A stretch of 33,383 bases of DNA, taken from the NCBI GenBank assembly GCA_947477565.1, contig CANJUR010000054.1, positions 1-33,383 of the forward strand. Direction: 5' to 3'. The translations under genes were made by a program, and so were the position numbers. Below, one piece after another: positions 10,629 to 20,338 of this stretch (positions within the stretch are counted from its first letter, which is position 1; every line of letters starts with the position of its first letter). Source of the stretch: Deltaproteobacteria bacterium. GTDB taxonomy: Bacteria > Myxococcota_A > Polyangia > Polyangiales > Ga0077539. Under the pieces are notes generated by a model that was not told the origin of the DNA, did not search any database, and saw nothing but the letters and a program-made list of their open reading frames with translations.

Positions 10629-11164
10629 GTTCACCGACCGCACGGCGCTACGCCAAGGCGATCTTCATGATCGGGGTGGAGGAGGGCAAGGTCGATTCGC
10701 TCACCCGCGAACTCAACGACCTGGCCGCGACGCTCAAGGGCTCCCCGGAGCTTCTCGGGCTGCTGGCCAACCCGGTCGTGCGCGAAGACTCCCGGCGCGC
10801 GGTGATGAAGGACATCGCCGAACGCATGGGGCTCTCGCCGACGGCTCGCAACGTCGCGCTGCTGCTCTCCGATCGCCGCAAGGGAGCGATCATCCCGGAC
10901 GTAGCGGCAGCGCTCTCGGCGCTCGGCGACGAGAAGGCGGGCAAGGTGCAGGCGGAGGTGACGTCCGCGGTTCCGCTGAGTGACGCGCAGTACGCGCGGC
11001 TCACCGGGGTGCTCGAGAAGCTCACCGGGCGGACGATTACGCTCTCGCGTAAGATCGACCCGGCGCTCATCGGCGGGGTCGTGACTCGAATCGGCGACAA
11101 GGTCTACGACGGCAGTGTCCGCACGCGGCTCGAAGAGCTGCGGACGACTGCGCTCCAGGCGTAA
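10625..11164 (+). CDS. atpH: F-type ATP synthase subunit delta
   Basis: A 179-residue delta subunit (OSCP homologue) that ties the peripheral stalk to the top of F1. The N-terminal helical domain begins with the family-typical ARRYAKAIF (residues 6-14), and the C-terminal part has the hallmark IDPALIGGVVTRIGDKVYDGSVRTRL (about 143-168, quoted here in shorter terms: IDPALIGG then DGSV). Length matches the family. GTG start at 10625 overlaps the b gene by 4 bp. A 35-base gap with no terminator leads to atpA, so all five subunits are probably one transcript. Confidence 0.95.
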   Translation: MSSPTARRYAKAIFMIGVEEGKVDSLTRELNDLAATLKGSPELLGLLANPVVREDSRRAVMKDIAERMGLSPTARNVALLLSDRRKGAIIPDVAAALSALGDEKAGKVQAEVTSAVPLSDAQYARLTGVLEKLTGRTITLSRKIDPALIGGVVTRIGDKVYDGSVRTRLEELRTTALQA

Positions 11165-11190
11165 AAACGGGCGGTAGGGCTCTCAGATAG

Positions 11191-12882
<1,692 letters not shown>

Positions 12883-12903
12883 CCTGTCTCCTGGAGCGTT
12901 GAG

Positions 12904-13797
12904 ATGCCCTCGCTGAAGTCGATCCGCCGGCGGATCACGTCGGTCAAGAGTACGCAGAAGATCACCCGCGCCATGAAGATGGTCGCGGCGGCTCGGCTCA
13001 ACCGCGCGCAGCTGCGCATCAAGGCGCTGCGCCCCTACGCCGTGAAGACGGCGGAGGTGCTGCGCTCGCTCGCGGGCCGCGCGGGCGGGGACGAGGAGGG
13101 CGCCCACGAGCTGCTCGCGCAGCGCCCGGTCAAGCGGGTGTTGCTGCTCGTCCTCACCAGCGATCGTGGTCTGGCGGGGGCTTTCAACAGCTCCATCCAG
13201 CGCGCGGCCGAGCGCAAGATCGCCGAGCTCAAGGGCGAGGGGTTCGAGGTGCTCATCGGGGCTTTGGGTCGCAAGGGACGCGACTACCTGAAGCGCCGCG
13301 GGTTTGAGTCGAGCCACGACTGGTCGGGCCACGGAGAGCCGACCGCCGAACTTGCAGCCGAGATCGCGCGCGCGGTGTCGCGTGCCTTCGTCGAGGGGGA
13401 TGTTGATCGCGTGATCGTTCTCTTCAACGAGTTCAAGAGCGCGATGACGCAGAAGGTGACCTTCCTGCCGTTGCTGCCCATCGAGACGGCGGCGGAGCCT
13501 CTACCCGCCGCCAACGCCCCGGCCGGGAAGAACAACTCGGACTACATCTACGAGCCGTCGCAGGCCGCACTGCTCGATCGGCTGCTGCCGATGTACGTGG
13601 AAGTCTCGGTGTTTCGCGCGATGCTCGACTCGAGCGCGAGCGAGCACGGAGCGCGCATGACCGCGATGGACAGCGCGACCAACAACGCGAAGAAGATGAT
13701 CGGCGCGCTGACCCTTGAGTACAACCGCGCCCGTCAGGCCGCGATTACCAAGGAGCTCATGGAGATCATCGGCGGCGCCGAGGCCATCAAGGACTGA
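12904..13797 (+). CDS. atpG: F-type ATP synthase subunit gamma
   Basis: A 297-residue gamma subunit, the rotating central shaft. Both conserved ends are present: N-terminal SIRRRITSVKSTQKITRAMK (residues 6-25) and C-terminal MTAMDSATNNAKKMIGAL followed by YNRARQAAITKELMEIIGGA, which form the coiled-coil shaft. GGAG eight bases upstream of ATG 12904. Length is close to the usual 285-300. The next genes are unrelated: atpD and atpC, which normally follow atpG, are not in the window, so this is a split ATP synthase locus. Confidence 0.97.
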   Translation: MPSLKSIRRRITSVKSTQKITRAMKMVAAARLNRAQLRIKALRPYAVKTAEVLRSLAGRAGGDEEGAHELLAQRPVKRVLLLVLTSDRGLAGAFNSSIQRAAERKIAELKGEGFEVLIGALGRKGRDYLKRRGFESSHDWSGHGEPTAELAAEIARAVSRAFVEGDVDRVIVLFNEFKSAMTQKVTFLPLLPIETAAEPLPAANAPAGKNNSDYIYEPSQAALLDRLLPMYVEVSVFRAMLDSSASEHGARMTAMDSATNNAKKMIGALTLEYNRARQAAITKELMEIIGGAEAIKD

Positions 13798-13883
13798 CGC
13801 AGCTTCCGCTCCTTCCGCCCGCCCCGCCCAACCCCGACACATCCGACCGACCCTGCGAGACGACCGTTGCGCGCGACGCCGCG

Positions 13884-14264
13884 ATGGGGTTCAAGTCTCG
13901 CCCCATGCCATTCAAGCGAGAGAAGCGGTTGACCCGCAAAGAGAAGCAGGCGCTCCACGGCGTCGGTCCGCAGCCCGTGTCGCGCACGTCGAGCTTTGCC
14001 GGTCAGGGCATCGAACTCGAGCCCGGACTCAGCGACCAGTCGCACGTGCACTGCATCGCCTGCGGCCGGCACCTCGACACCGTCGGCGAGTTGCGCGCCC
14101 GCAACGGCGTCCTCCGCCCCGGCGGAACCCCGTGGACCACCGTGCGCTGCGCCCACGGCAGCACCTTCCAGTCGTGCGTCGGGTGCGTGCCGCAGTCCCG
14201 GGTGCTGCTCGCCGACCACGACCGCAACGGCACCGACGTGCGCGTCGCCGCAGCCTGGCACTGA
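13884..14264 (+). CDS. Small Cys-rich, probably zinc-binding protein
   Basis: A 126-residue protein of no family that I can name. The N-terminus is strongly basic (KREKRLTRKEKQALHG), suggesting nucleic-acid or ribosome contact. Cysteines are arranged C57-x2-C60, C89, then C98-x2-C101, with His91 nearby: a plausible zinc knuckle. ATG 13884 and ATG 13905 (starting MPFKREKR) are both possible; neither has a convincing ribosome-binding site, and a short hairpin (13884-13889 with 13901-13906) spans both. Strong third-position G/C and the conserved-looking cysteines support a real gene. It ends two bases before the convergent stop of the S41 protease gene. Confidence 0.7.
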   Translation: MGFKSRPMPFKREKRLTRKEKQALHGVGPQPVSRTSSFAGQGIELEPGLSDQSHVHCIACGRHLDTVGELRARNGVLRPGGTPWTTVRCAHGSTFQSCVGCVPQSRVLLADHDRNGTDVRVAAAWH

Positions 14265-14266
14265 CC

Positions 14267-15595
14267 TCAGCGCCGACGCGCCGACGGCGTCACCACGGGC
14301 TCCCGAATCATCCCACGCAATAGCTGATATCCGACCCGCAACTGCAGGTCGCGCATCTCGCTCCCTGGCACTGCGGGGGGCGCTGCATCGCCGCTCTCAC
14401 GGTGCGGTAGGTGCTGCTCGAGATCGCGCTCGCGCTCTGGGGCGGACGCTGATCCTGCCTCGGGCTCGTCGGGGAGATCGACCTGCTCGACCTGCACGTC
14501 CGGCGCGATGCCCTGCGCTTGAATGCTCCTCCCGGAAGGGGTGAAGTAACGGGCAATCGTGAGCTTGAGCGCCCCGCCATCCGCGAGGTCGATCACCGTC
14601 TGAACGCTCCCCTTGCCGAAGGTACGCACGCCGACGAGCGTCGCGCGGTGGTGGTCCTGCAGGGCGCCCGCGACGATCTCTGCGGCGCTCGCGGTGTACT
14701 CGTTCACGAGCACCACCATCGGGAAGTTGGGCAGCGTGCCGGGGCCCTGCGCTCGCGCCTCGTCCTGCGCGGCGCCGTTGCGGCCGCGAGTCGACACGAT
14801 GATGCCCTCGCGAAGAAATTCATCGGTCACGCTGATGCCCTCGTCGAGCAGGCCGCCCGGGTTATTGCGCAGGTCGAGAACGAGGCCCCGGAGGCTCCCG
14901 CCGGCCTCCGTCGTGAGGCGCACGATGGCGATCTGGAGTTCCCAGGAAGCGTGGTCCTGAAAGCTCTTGAGATTGACGTACCCGATGTGCTCCGGAAGCA
15001 ACTGCGCATCGACGCTCGTCACGTGTACGACCTCGCGCACCAGCTCAAGTCGTATCGGATCAGGCGCCCCGCGCCGACGAAGCACCACCCGTACGCGCGT
15101 GCCCGCCGCGCCGCGCATCCGGCGCACCGCATCGTCCACGGAAAGGCCGCGCGCGTCGTGCCCATCGATGGAGACGATCTCGTCGCCCGCCCGCACTCCC
15201 GCCCGCTCCGCCGGGGAGGTCTCGATCGGCGCGACGACCATCAGGTACTCGCCGCGAGCGTCGATCTCCACGCCGACGCCGCCGAAGTCTCCGCTCGTGT
15301 CGCTTTGTAGAAGCGCGTACTCCTCGCGATTGAGGTAGCTGCTGTGCGGGTCGAGCGCGCCGACCATGCCGCGAATCGCGCCGTCGAGGAGGAGGTCTTC
15401 GTTCACCGGATCGACGTAGCTGTTCTCGATGTGCGCGAGCACCTCGGAGAGCACGCCCAGCCGACGGTACGGCGAGGCCGACGGCGGATCGGCGTGCGCC
15501 CCACGACCGCTCAGTGAACCCGCTCCGAAGGCAAGCAGCGACAGCGCCACCGCCCCGAATCCCCGCACCCAACGCTGTCTCGATCGCACGTGCAC
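14267..15595 (-). CDS. S41-family C-terminal processing protease
   Basis: A 442-residue Ctp-type serine protease that trims or degrades exported proteins in the periplasm. Order: signal peptide or anchor (about 10-35), N-terminal helical segment, PDZ domain (about 103-185, with GGVGVEI and AGVRAGDEIVSIDG), S41 core with the Ser/Lys dyad Ser303 (NEYTASAAEI) and Lys328 (RTFGKGSVQ), and a polar C-terminal tail. GGLLDEGISVTD precedes the active site as in CtpA/CtpB. GTG at 15595 is listed, but a GGAG lies only one base before it and seven bases before a second GTG at 15589, so the true start may be six bases shorter. Divergent from the membrane protein at 15720. Confidence 0.93.
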   Translation of the reverse strand: MHVRSRQRWVRGFGAVALSLLAFGAGSLSGRGAHADPPSASPYRRLGVLSEVLAHIENSYVDPVNEDLLLDGAIRGMVGALDPHSSYLNREEYALLQSDTSGDFGGVGVEIDARGEYLMVVAPIETSPAERAGVRAGDEIVSIDGHDARGLSVDDAVRRMRGAAGTRVRVVLRRRGAPDPIRLELVREVVHVTSVDAQLLPEHIGYVNLKSFQDHASWELQIAIVRLTTEAGGSLRGLVLDLRNNPGGLLDEGISVTDEFLREGIIVSTRGRNGAAQDEARAQGPGTLPNFPMVVLVNEYTASAAEIVAGALQDHHRATLVGVRTFGKGSVQTVIDLADGGALKLTIARYFTPSGRSIQAQGIAPDVQVEQVDLPDEPEAGSASAPERERDLEQHLPHRESGDAAPPAVPGSEMRDLQLRVGYQLLRGMIREPVVTPSARRR

Positions 15596-15719
15596 GCTCC
15601 GCTTCCCGGCCTTGAAGGGCGGCGGACCCTATACCCCGATCGCCGTCGCGGGTAAGCACCGACGGGCAGACGCCTGCGCTGCAGCGATCCCGTCGTCGGC
15701 CGTGTTAGCGTGCTGAGCG

Positions 15720-17321
15720 ATGGAGGCAGCCACCTCGTCGCGCGCCGTCGAGAGGGTTGCGCCATGGATCGCCGGTGCTCTCATCGCACTCGCGGTGCTG
15801 CTCCCGCGGATGCCGCCCGCCGCAGACCTGCCGCAGTTCGAGATGCTCGCGGCTGCGCTCCGGGACGTCGGCGACCCGCGTCGCTTTCCATCGAGCGTGT
15901 ACGTCCGATCGATGGGCAGCGCGAACCAACTTTTCTTCCTCATCGCGTGGCCGCTCTCGTACCTGATCGCGGTGGACGTGCTCGTCCGCGGTTTGTTTGC
16001 GCTCGTGCTGGGCCTGCTGCCGGTGGTGACCGCACGCGCCGCGCGCCACCTTGGAGTGAGCCCTCTCGTCGGCGTCGTCGTGGCGCCGCTCGCGCTGGGC
16101 TTCGGGTTTCGCTGGGCGCTCGTGGCGTACCTCGTCGGGGTCACGCTGCTCCTCGCGGCGGTTCCCGACCTCGAACTGCTTGCGCGAGACCCTACCCCCC
16201 GACGCGCGCTCCGCGGAGCTGCGTGGGGAGTGTTGATCGGACTCGCGCACGGATCGTCTGCGGTGTTCCTCGTGACGTTGCTCGGGGCGCTCGCTCTCGG
16301 TTCTCGGCCTGCGTTGCGCCGTCTCCCGTGGGTGGCGGCGCCTGCGGTCGCGGCGCTGACGGTATTCGCGCTGGGCTTCGTGCAGTGGCAACAGCGGCTC
16401 ACCACCGCGACCGCCACCGTGGGGCACCACGACGTCGCTTTCACTGCGCGCCCCGCGCTCCTCGCCTACGCCATCTGGGGACCGCTCGCGGCTCCGTGGT
16501 CTTATGTTCTTCCCGGGCTGTTCACGCTCGGCCTGGTCGCGCTCGCCCTCGGGCGTCGGAGCCGCAAACCTCGCACTCCGGCCTCCCGCGCGATGCTCAT
16601 GACCGCCGCTGCCCTCGCTGCGCAGTTCTTCCTCTGGCCGTCTGAACTGGGCGGCGCTGGGCTGGTCTTCCACCGCTTCGCCATGCCCGCGGCGGTGTTT
16701 CTTGCTCTCGGTCTTGCGGGCGACCGCGGGGCGGGCATCGGGCGCGCTCTCACCTCGGCCCTCGGCCTGGCGGCGATGCTCGCGGCGCTGCACCCGCTCA
16801 TCGTCAGCGTGGACCGCGCATACCGTGACCTCGATCGGATCATCGCGCGCGTCGCGGTGGGCTCCGCGGTCGTCGAGCTAGATCTCGTTGAGTTGCCTTA
16901 CGTGATGAGCGTGTACACGCATGCGCACGGCCGGGTCGTCGCGCTCCGTGGCGGGCGCTCGCACGACAGCTTTGCGCTGCTCCCACAGTTCATGGTGCGA
17001 CTGCGATCGGAGTGCGCCTGGATCGAGACCCGCGAGCGGCTCCGCTGGCCGGCAAACCTCGTCCCCGCGGCGGACCTCACGCGGTTTCGGTACGTTCTGG
17101 TGCGGCACGCTCGGCGTCACGATCCGGGATTGATCGACAGAGCGCTGGCCCCCGAGGCGAGGCTCGTCGCCCGCGAGGGACGGTGGAGTCTCTACGAGAG
17201 CACTCTGCCGCTTCGGCCCCTCGATGAGCCTGAGCGGCGGGTGCGCGAGGTGTCCGCGGATACCCTCGGGGAGCGGGTGCGGGCGCTCGGCGGGGACGAC
17301 GTTTTTCCGCGGCTGCAATGA
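15720..17321 (+). CDS. Polytopic membrane protein of unknown function
   Basis: A 533-residue integral membrane protein. Residues about 15-370 hold roughly eight to ten hydrophobic helices (for example IAGALIALAVLLP, LFALVLGLLPVVTA, VGVVVAPLALGFGF, VLPGLFTLGLVALAL); residues about 375-533 are a soluble domain with Trp/Arg-rich segments. The first loop contains DLPQFEMLAAALRD, an acidic extracytoplasmic loop of the kind seen in GT-C glycosyltransferases, but I cannot identify a clear catalytic motif, so the glycosyltransferase idea is only a suggestion. ATG 15720 has no strong ribosome-binding site. It is divergent from the S41 protease gene and single, ending before a 189-base intergenic region. 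Confidence 0.85.
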   Translation: MEAATSSRAVERVAPWIAGALIALAVLLPRMPPAADLPQFEMLAAALRDVGDPRRFPSSVYVRSMGSANQLFFLIAWPLSYLIAVDVLVRGLFALVLGLLPVVTARAARHLGVSPLVGVVVAPLALGFGFRWALVAYLVGVTLLLAAVPDLELLARDPTPRRALRGAAWGVLIGLAHGSSAVFLVTLLGALALGSRPALRRLPWVAAPAVAALTVFALGFVQWQQRLTTATATVGHHDVAFTARPALLAYAIWGPLAAPWSYVLPGLFTLGLVALALGRRSRKPRTPASRAMLMTAAALAAQFFLWPSELGGAGLVFHRFAMPAAVFLALGLAGDRGAGIGRALTSALGLAAMLAALHPLIVSVDRAYRDLDRIIARVAVGSAVVELDLVELPYVMSVYTHAHGRVVALRGGRSHDSFALLPQFMVRLRSECAWIETRERLRWPANLVPAADLTRFRYVLVRHARRHDPGLIDRALAPEARLVAREGRWSLYESTLPLRPLDEPERRVREVSADTLGERVRALGGDDVFPRLQ

Positions 17322-17326
17322 TCGCG

Positions 17327-17343
17327 GGAGCGCGTACGGCTCC
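17327..17343 (+). terminator. Weak hairpin after the membrane-protein gene
   Basis: GGAGC (17327-17331) pairs with GCTCC (17339-17343) around a 7-base loop, five bases after the stop codon. No T-run follows. The rest of the gap to 17510 holds only a short AGGGA/TCCCT hairpin (17451-17463) and the ribosome-binding site GGAGG of the next gene. Confidence 0.25.
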
Positions 17344-17510
17344 GACGGGGCGCACCTGGGACAGGGCCATCCGGGGGCCTCCCTTGACGCTAACGCACAG
17401 TGTGAGAGAACACGCCGCCGCTCGCGCCGCTTCGGGCGATCGAGAGCCTTAGGGAAAGTCCCTCCGCCACATTCATCCCCGGCGTTGGGCGTCAACGGAG
17501 GATTCTTTTC

Positions 17511-19820
17511 ATGACACGTATGCGCAACCTCGCGATCGCGCTGCTCAGCGCTTCGCTCGGCGCCTGTGGCACCGACCCGGCGATTCCACCCACGACCGAC
17601 GCTGGTGCCGACACCGGCACGTCGATGGATGTGCCCGCCGTTGACACTGGCAACCGCGCTGACACCGGTGCTGACTCCGGCGCGCGCGACACGGGCAGCA
17701 CCGCCGATCGGCCGGACGCAGGCCCGACGTGCGGAACGCTCCCGATCGCCGCCATCGCGCGCCCCACCGCGGGCGACACCGCCCGGGTGATGGGTGACAC
17801 CACCGCCGCGTTCATGGCGCAGAACCCCGGCGCCCGCCCGGCGGCCAGTTCGCCGGTTCGCCCGCCGACGAGCAACGATGCTTGCATCGCCTCACGCGGC
17901 CAGCTGGTCTACTCGTACACCACCGGCGCGATGCCGACGGCGCTGCGAATCTCGACCTCCAACCCTGGCACCCCGCGCAACTTCGACACCGTGCTCTGGG
18001 TGACCAACCGCTGCATCACCACGCTCTCCGCGGCGGCCTGCAACGACGACGACCCCGAGTTTGCCGCGTCGGCGGACCGTCGCGTCTCCTCGAGCGTGAC
18101 CACGCAGGTCTTCCCCGCGAACACCACCGTGTTCGTCGTCCTCGGCGGCTTCTATCCGCCGTCTACCGGCGGTGCGACCACCGATCGCGGGCCCTTCGAA
18201 CTCTCCGTCCAGGAGCTGCCCCCGGTGGCCATGGGCGGCGCATGCCGTCTCGATGGCAGCAGCCAGATCTGTGATTCCAGCGTGATGCCGGCTCTCACCT
18301 GCGTAGGCACCGATCCGGGCGCCGCGATGGGCACCTGCCGAGTCCGCGGCTCCGTCGCCGGCTCGGTTTGCCGCACCAGCGAGCCCGCCTGCGATACCGG
18401 CCTCACCTGCTCGGCTGGCAACATCTGCCAGAACACCGTCCCCGCGGGCATGCCCTGCGACGCCTTCCGCGCCTGCGAGGCCGGCAGCACCTGCCTCTCG
18501 CTCGTGTCCTTCTCCATCCGCGGCGTCTGCACCCGCGCCGGAACCGCCATCGCCACGGCCTGCCGCCCGGTGGGCGCCACCGGCGGCCGCTGCGACACGG
18601 GCCTCGTCTGCTCCGCCGACGTCGATCCGACGGACACCACCCCGACCTGCGTTCAGCAGGCGGCGGCGGGCGGCGCTTGCGCGGCCAACCGAGTGGTCTG
18701 CGCCACGGGCGAGACCTGCATCACCGTCCACGGCGGCCTCATCGGCACCTGCCGTACCAACGGTACCGTGGCTGGCGCCGCGTGCCGCGCCGGCATGGGC
18801 ACCATGCCCTGCGACGGGATGCTCCAGTGCCGCGCGCCGAGCGACACCGCTCCGACCCGCTGCATCAACGTGGCGGCGATGGGCGCCACCTGCGACGAGA
18901 CGCATGACTGCGTCGACGGCGCGCGCTGCTTCCTCACCGACCTCAGCGACCGCTTCGTCGGCCGTTGCGGCCTCGACGGCGGCCTCGGCGGCGGCTGCAA
19001 TGCCTCTGGCGCGGCGTGCTCGGGCACGCTCACCTGCAGCAACACCGACGCCCCCGCCAACGGGCTCTGCCAGAACGTGATCGCGGCCGGCATGCCCTGC
19101 AGCCGCCCGACCGATCGCTGCGCCGACGGTCTCAACTGTGTGCTCAACGACGGCAGCCTCACCGCGGGCACCTGCCGCGCCGAGGGCTCCGTCGTCGGCG
19201 CCGACTGCCGCTCGGGCGATATGCCCTGCGGCGCGATGCTGACCTGCTCCGGCAGCGCACTCTCCGCGGGCATCTGCCAGACCAGCGCTGTGGCCGGCGG
19301 AATGTGCAACCCCCTCCGCGGCACCATCCGCTGCCCGATGGGCCAGGTCTGCGGCGCCACCGCTTACAACCGCGGAACCTGCGCGCCGGTCTCCGGCATG
19401 GAGACCGAGCCGAACGATAGCCCCGCCACCGTGATGGCGAGCCCGATCTCGGCGACCACGACCCGCAGCGGATCGCTTCCCTTCGGCGACGTCGATTGCG
19501 TCGCGGTCACTGTGCCCGCCAACGGCTCGGTGACTGCGTACGTCAGCGACGGCAATGGCCGCTGCCCGGCGCCCTCTCCGGGCGGCATCTCGCTCGACAT
19601 GTACGGCATCGACGGCACCACCTGGCGTGGCGCTTCATCGAACTCCGCCCTCGGTCGCTGCGCGATGATTGACGGCACCCGCGCCGCGGTATTCCCGTAC
19701 GCCAACAGCCTGCCCGCCGGCGTGTACTACGTCTGCGCGCACGGCTTCCGCGACTCGACGACCTCGACCGGCGCCATCGCCGCGTACGTGCTCAGCGTGT
19801 CCGCCAGCGCGGCCCCCTGA
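17511..19820 (+). CDS. Cys-rich surface lipoprotein with PPC-like domains
   Basis: A 769-residue exported protein. The signal peptide ends in the lipobox LGAC (Cys19), followed by an Asp/Thr/Ala/Gly linker to about residue 75. Residues about 80-235 resemble a pre-peptidase C-terminal (PPC) beta-sandwich (FDTVLWVTNRC, AACNDDDPEF, VFVVLGGF, GPFELSVQE). Residues about 240-625 are irregular Cys repeats of roughly 35-55 residues with the phrases 'G.C', 'CDTGLTCS', 'GMPC' and 'GTCR..G'. Residues about 630-769 look like a second PPC-like domain, starting at TEPNDSPAT. No catalytic motif is visible, so a surface binding or structural role is inferred. GGAGG about ten bases upstream supports ATG 17511; the ATG three codons later is the alternative. 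Confidence 0.85.
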   Translation: MTRMRNLAIALLSASLGACGTDPAIPPTTDAGADTGTSMDVPAVDTGNRADTGADSGARDTGSTADRPDAGPTCGTLPIAAIARPTAGDTARVMGDTTAAFMAQNPGARPAASSPVRPPTSNDACIASRGQLVYSYTTGAMPTALRISTSNPGTPRNFDTVLWVTNRCITTLSAAACNDDDPEFAASADRRVSSSVTTQVFPANTTVFVVLGGFYPPSTGGATTDRGPFELSVQELPPVAMGGACRLDGSSQICDSSVMPALTCVGTDPGAAMGTCRVRGSVAGSVCRTSEPACDTGLTCSAGNICQNTVPAGMPCDAFRACEAGSTCLSLVSFSIRGVCTRAGTAIATACRPVGATGGRCDTGLVCSADVDPTDTTPTCVQQAAAGGACAANRVVCATGETCITVHGGLIGTCRTNGTVAGAACRAGMGTMPCDGMLQCRAPSDTAPTRCINVAAMGATCDETHDCVDGARCFLTDLSDRFVGRCGLDGGLGGGCNASGAACSGTLTCSNTDAPANGLCQNVIAAGMPCSRPTDRCADGLNCVLNDGSLTAGTCRAEGSVVGADCRSGDMPCGAMLTCSGSALSAGICQTSAVAGGMCNPLRGTIRCPMGQVCGATAYNRGTCAPVSGMETEPNDSPATVMASPISATTTRSGSLPFGDVDCVAVTVPANGSVTAYVSDGNGRCPAPSPGGISLDMYGIDGTTWRGASSNSALGRCAMIDGTRAAVFPYANSLPAGVYYVCAHGFRDSTTSTGAIAAYVLSVSASAAP

Positions 19821-19825
19821 GCGTG

Positions 19826-19845
19826 CGGGCCCCGTTGCGGGCCCG
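19826..19845 (+). terminator. Hairpin terminator after the Cys-rich lipoprotein gene
   Basis: CGGGCCC (19826-19832) pairs perfectly with GGGCCCG (19839-19845) around a 6-base loop, starting five bases after the stop at 19820. A pyrimidine-rich, T-containing stretch follows (19849-19872). Confidence 0.55.
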
Positions 19846-19902
19846 TGGGTTCTGCTCCTCCCTTTTCCCCCTCTGACACATTCTCGCAGGTCGTTTCCCT
19901 GA

Positions 19903-19924
19903 CCGAAGCCAAACCCGGCTTCGG
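19903..19924 (+). other. Perfect 8-bp hairpin in intergenic region
   Basis: CCGAAGCC (19903-19910) and GGCTTCGG (19917-19924) form a perfect stem around a 6-base loop. No T-run follows, so it is not a simple terminator. It lies midway between the lipoprotein stop and the next gene; it could be an RNA structure or a protein-binding palindrome. Confidence 0.5.
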
Positions 19925-20015
19925 GCAGGAGAGACGGTCTGCGAGTCCTGCTACGCTTGACACCCCCCCGTGGACCTCGGTACGGCTTGGGCACTCATCA
20001 CTCCATCGACCGGAT

Positions 20016-20036
20016 GATGCTGCCGATCGCAGCATC
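20016..20036 (+). promoter_or_regulatory. Perfect 8-bp palindrome upstream of the TIGR04563-like gene
   Basis: GATGCTGC (20016-20023) and GCAGCATC (20029-20036) form a perfect inverted repeat with a 5-base centre, ending 37 bases before ATG 20074. Because the downstream protein looks like a ribbon-helix-helix regulator, this is a candidate self-operator; a hairpin in the mRNA leader is the alternative. Confidence 0.4.
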
Positions 20037-20073
20037 GAACCGAAAACCGCCGACCACGGCAACAGGTGCAACG

Positions 20074-20289
20074 ATGTCGCAGAGCGACAAGCGCAAGCAG
20101 AGTCTCTACTTCCCCGAGACGATGCTGGCGGAGATCCAGTTGGAGGCCATGCGGCTCGATCGATCACTCTCCTGGGTGATGCAGCGCGCGTGGAAGCTGT
20201 CCCGGCAGGACATCCGGAAGTTGCCGTCGGTCAACGATGTGCCCGACATGGAGGCTGCGGATGACCCCCGCGGTCGCGACGAAGACTGA
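20074..20289 (+). CDS. TIGR04563-like small protein (ribbon-helix-helix type)
   Basis: A 71-residue protein. Its core KRKQSLYFPETMLAEIQLEA followed by RLDRSLSWVMQRAWKLSR matches what I know of the TIGR04563 family, found mainly in myxobacteria: a short strand (QSLYFP), a helix and a second helix, resembling the MetJ/Arc ribbon-helix-helix fold of small DNA-binding proteins. The tail (about 50-71) is acidic. The frame is open upstream to 19957, but the ATG at 20074, with AGGTG about six bases upstream, gives the family-typical N-terminus. No toxin gene follows, so a toxin-antitoxin role is not supported; transcriptional regulation is a reasonable but untested inference. Confidence 0.85.
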   Translation: MSQSDKRKQSLYFPETMLAEIQLEAMRLDRSLSWVMQRAWKLSRQDIRKLPSVNDVPDMEAADDPRGRDED

Positions 20290-20338
20290 CCTCCCGCGCC
20301 GCGCACCCTCGAAGACCCTTCCTCACCGATAAGACCTG

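Noticed and set aside
13880..13915. tRNA-like T-arm (ggttcaagtctcgcccc)
   Set aside because: The stem pairs needed around the TTCAAGT loop do not match and there is no D-arm, anticodon arm or acceptor stem around it.
17384..17412. Promoter TTGACG ... AGAACA upstream of the 17511 lipoprotein gene
   Set aside because: The -35 is good but no acceptable -10 lies at 16-18 bases, so it is not reported as a feature.
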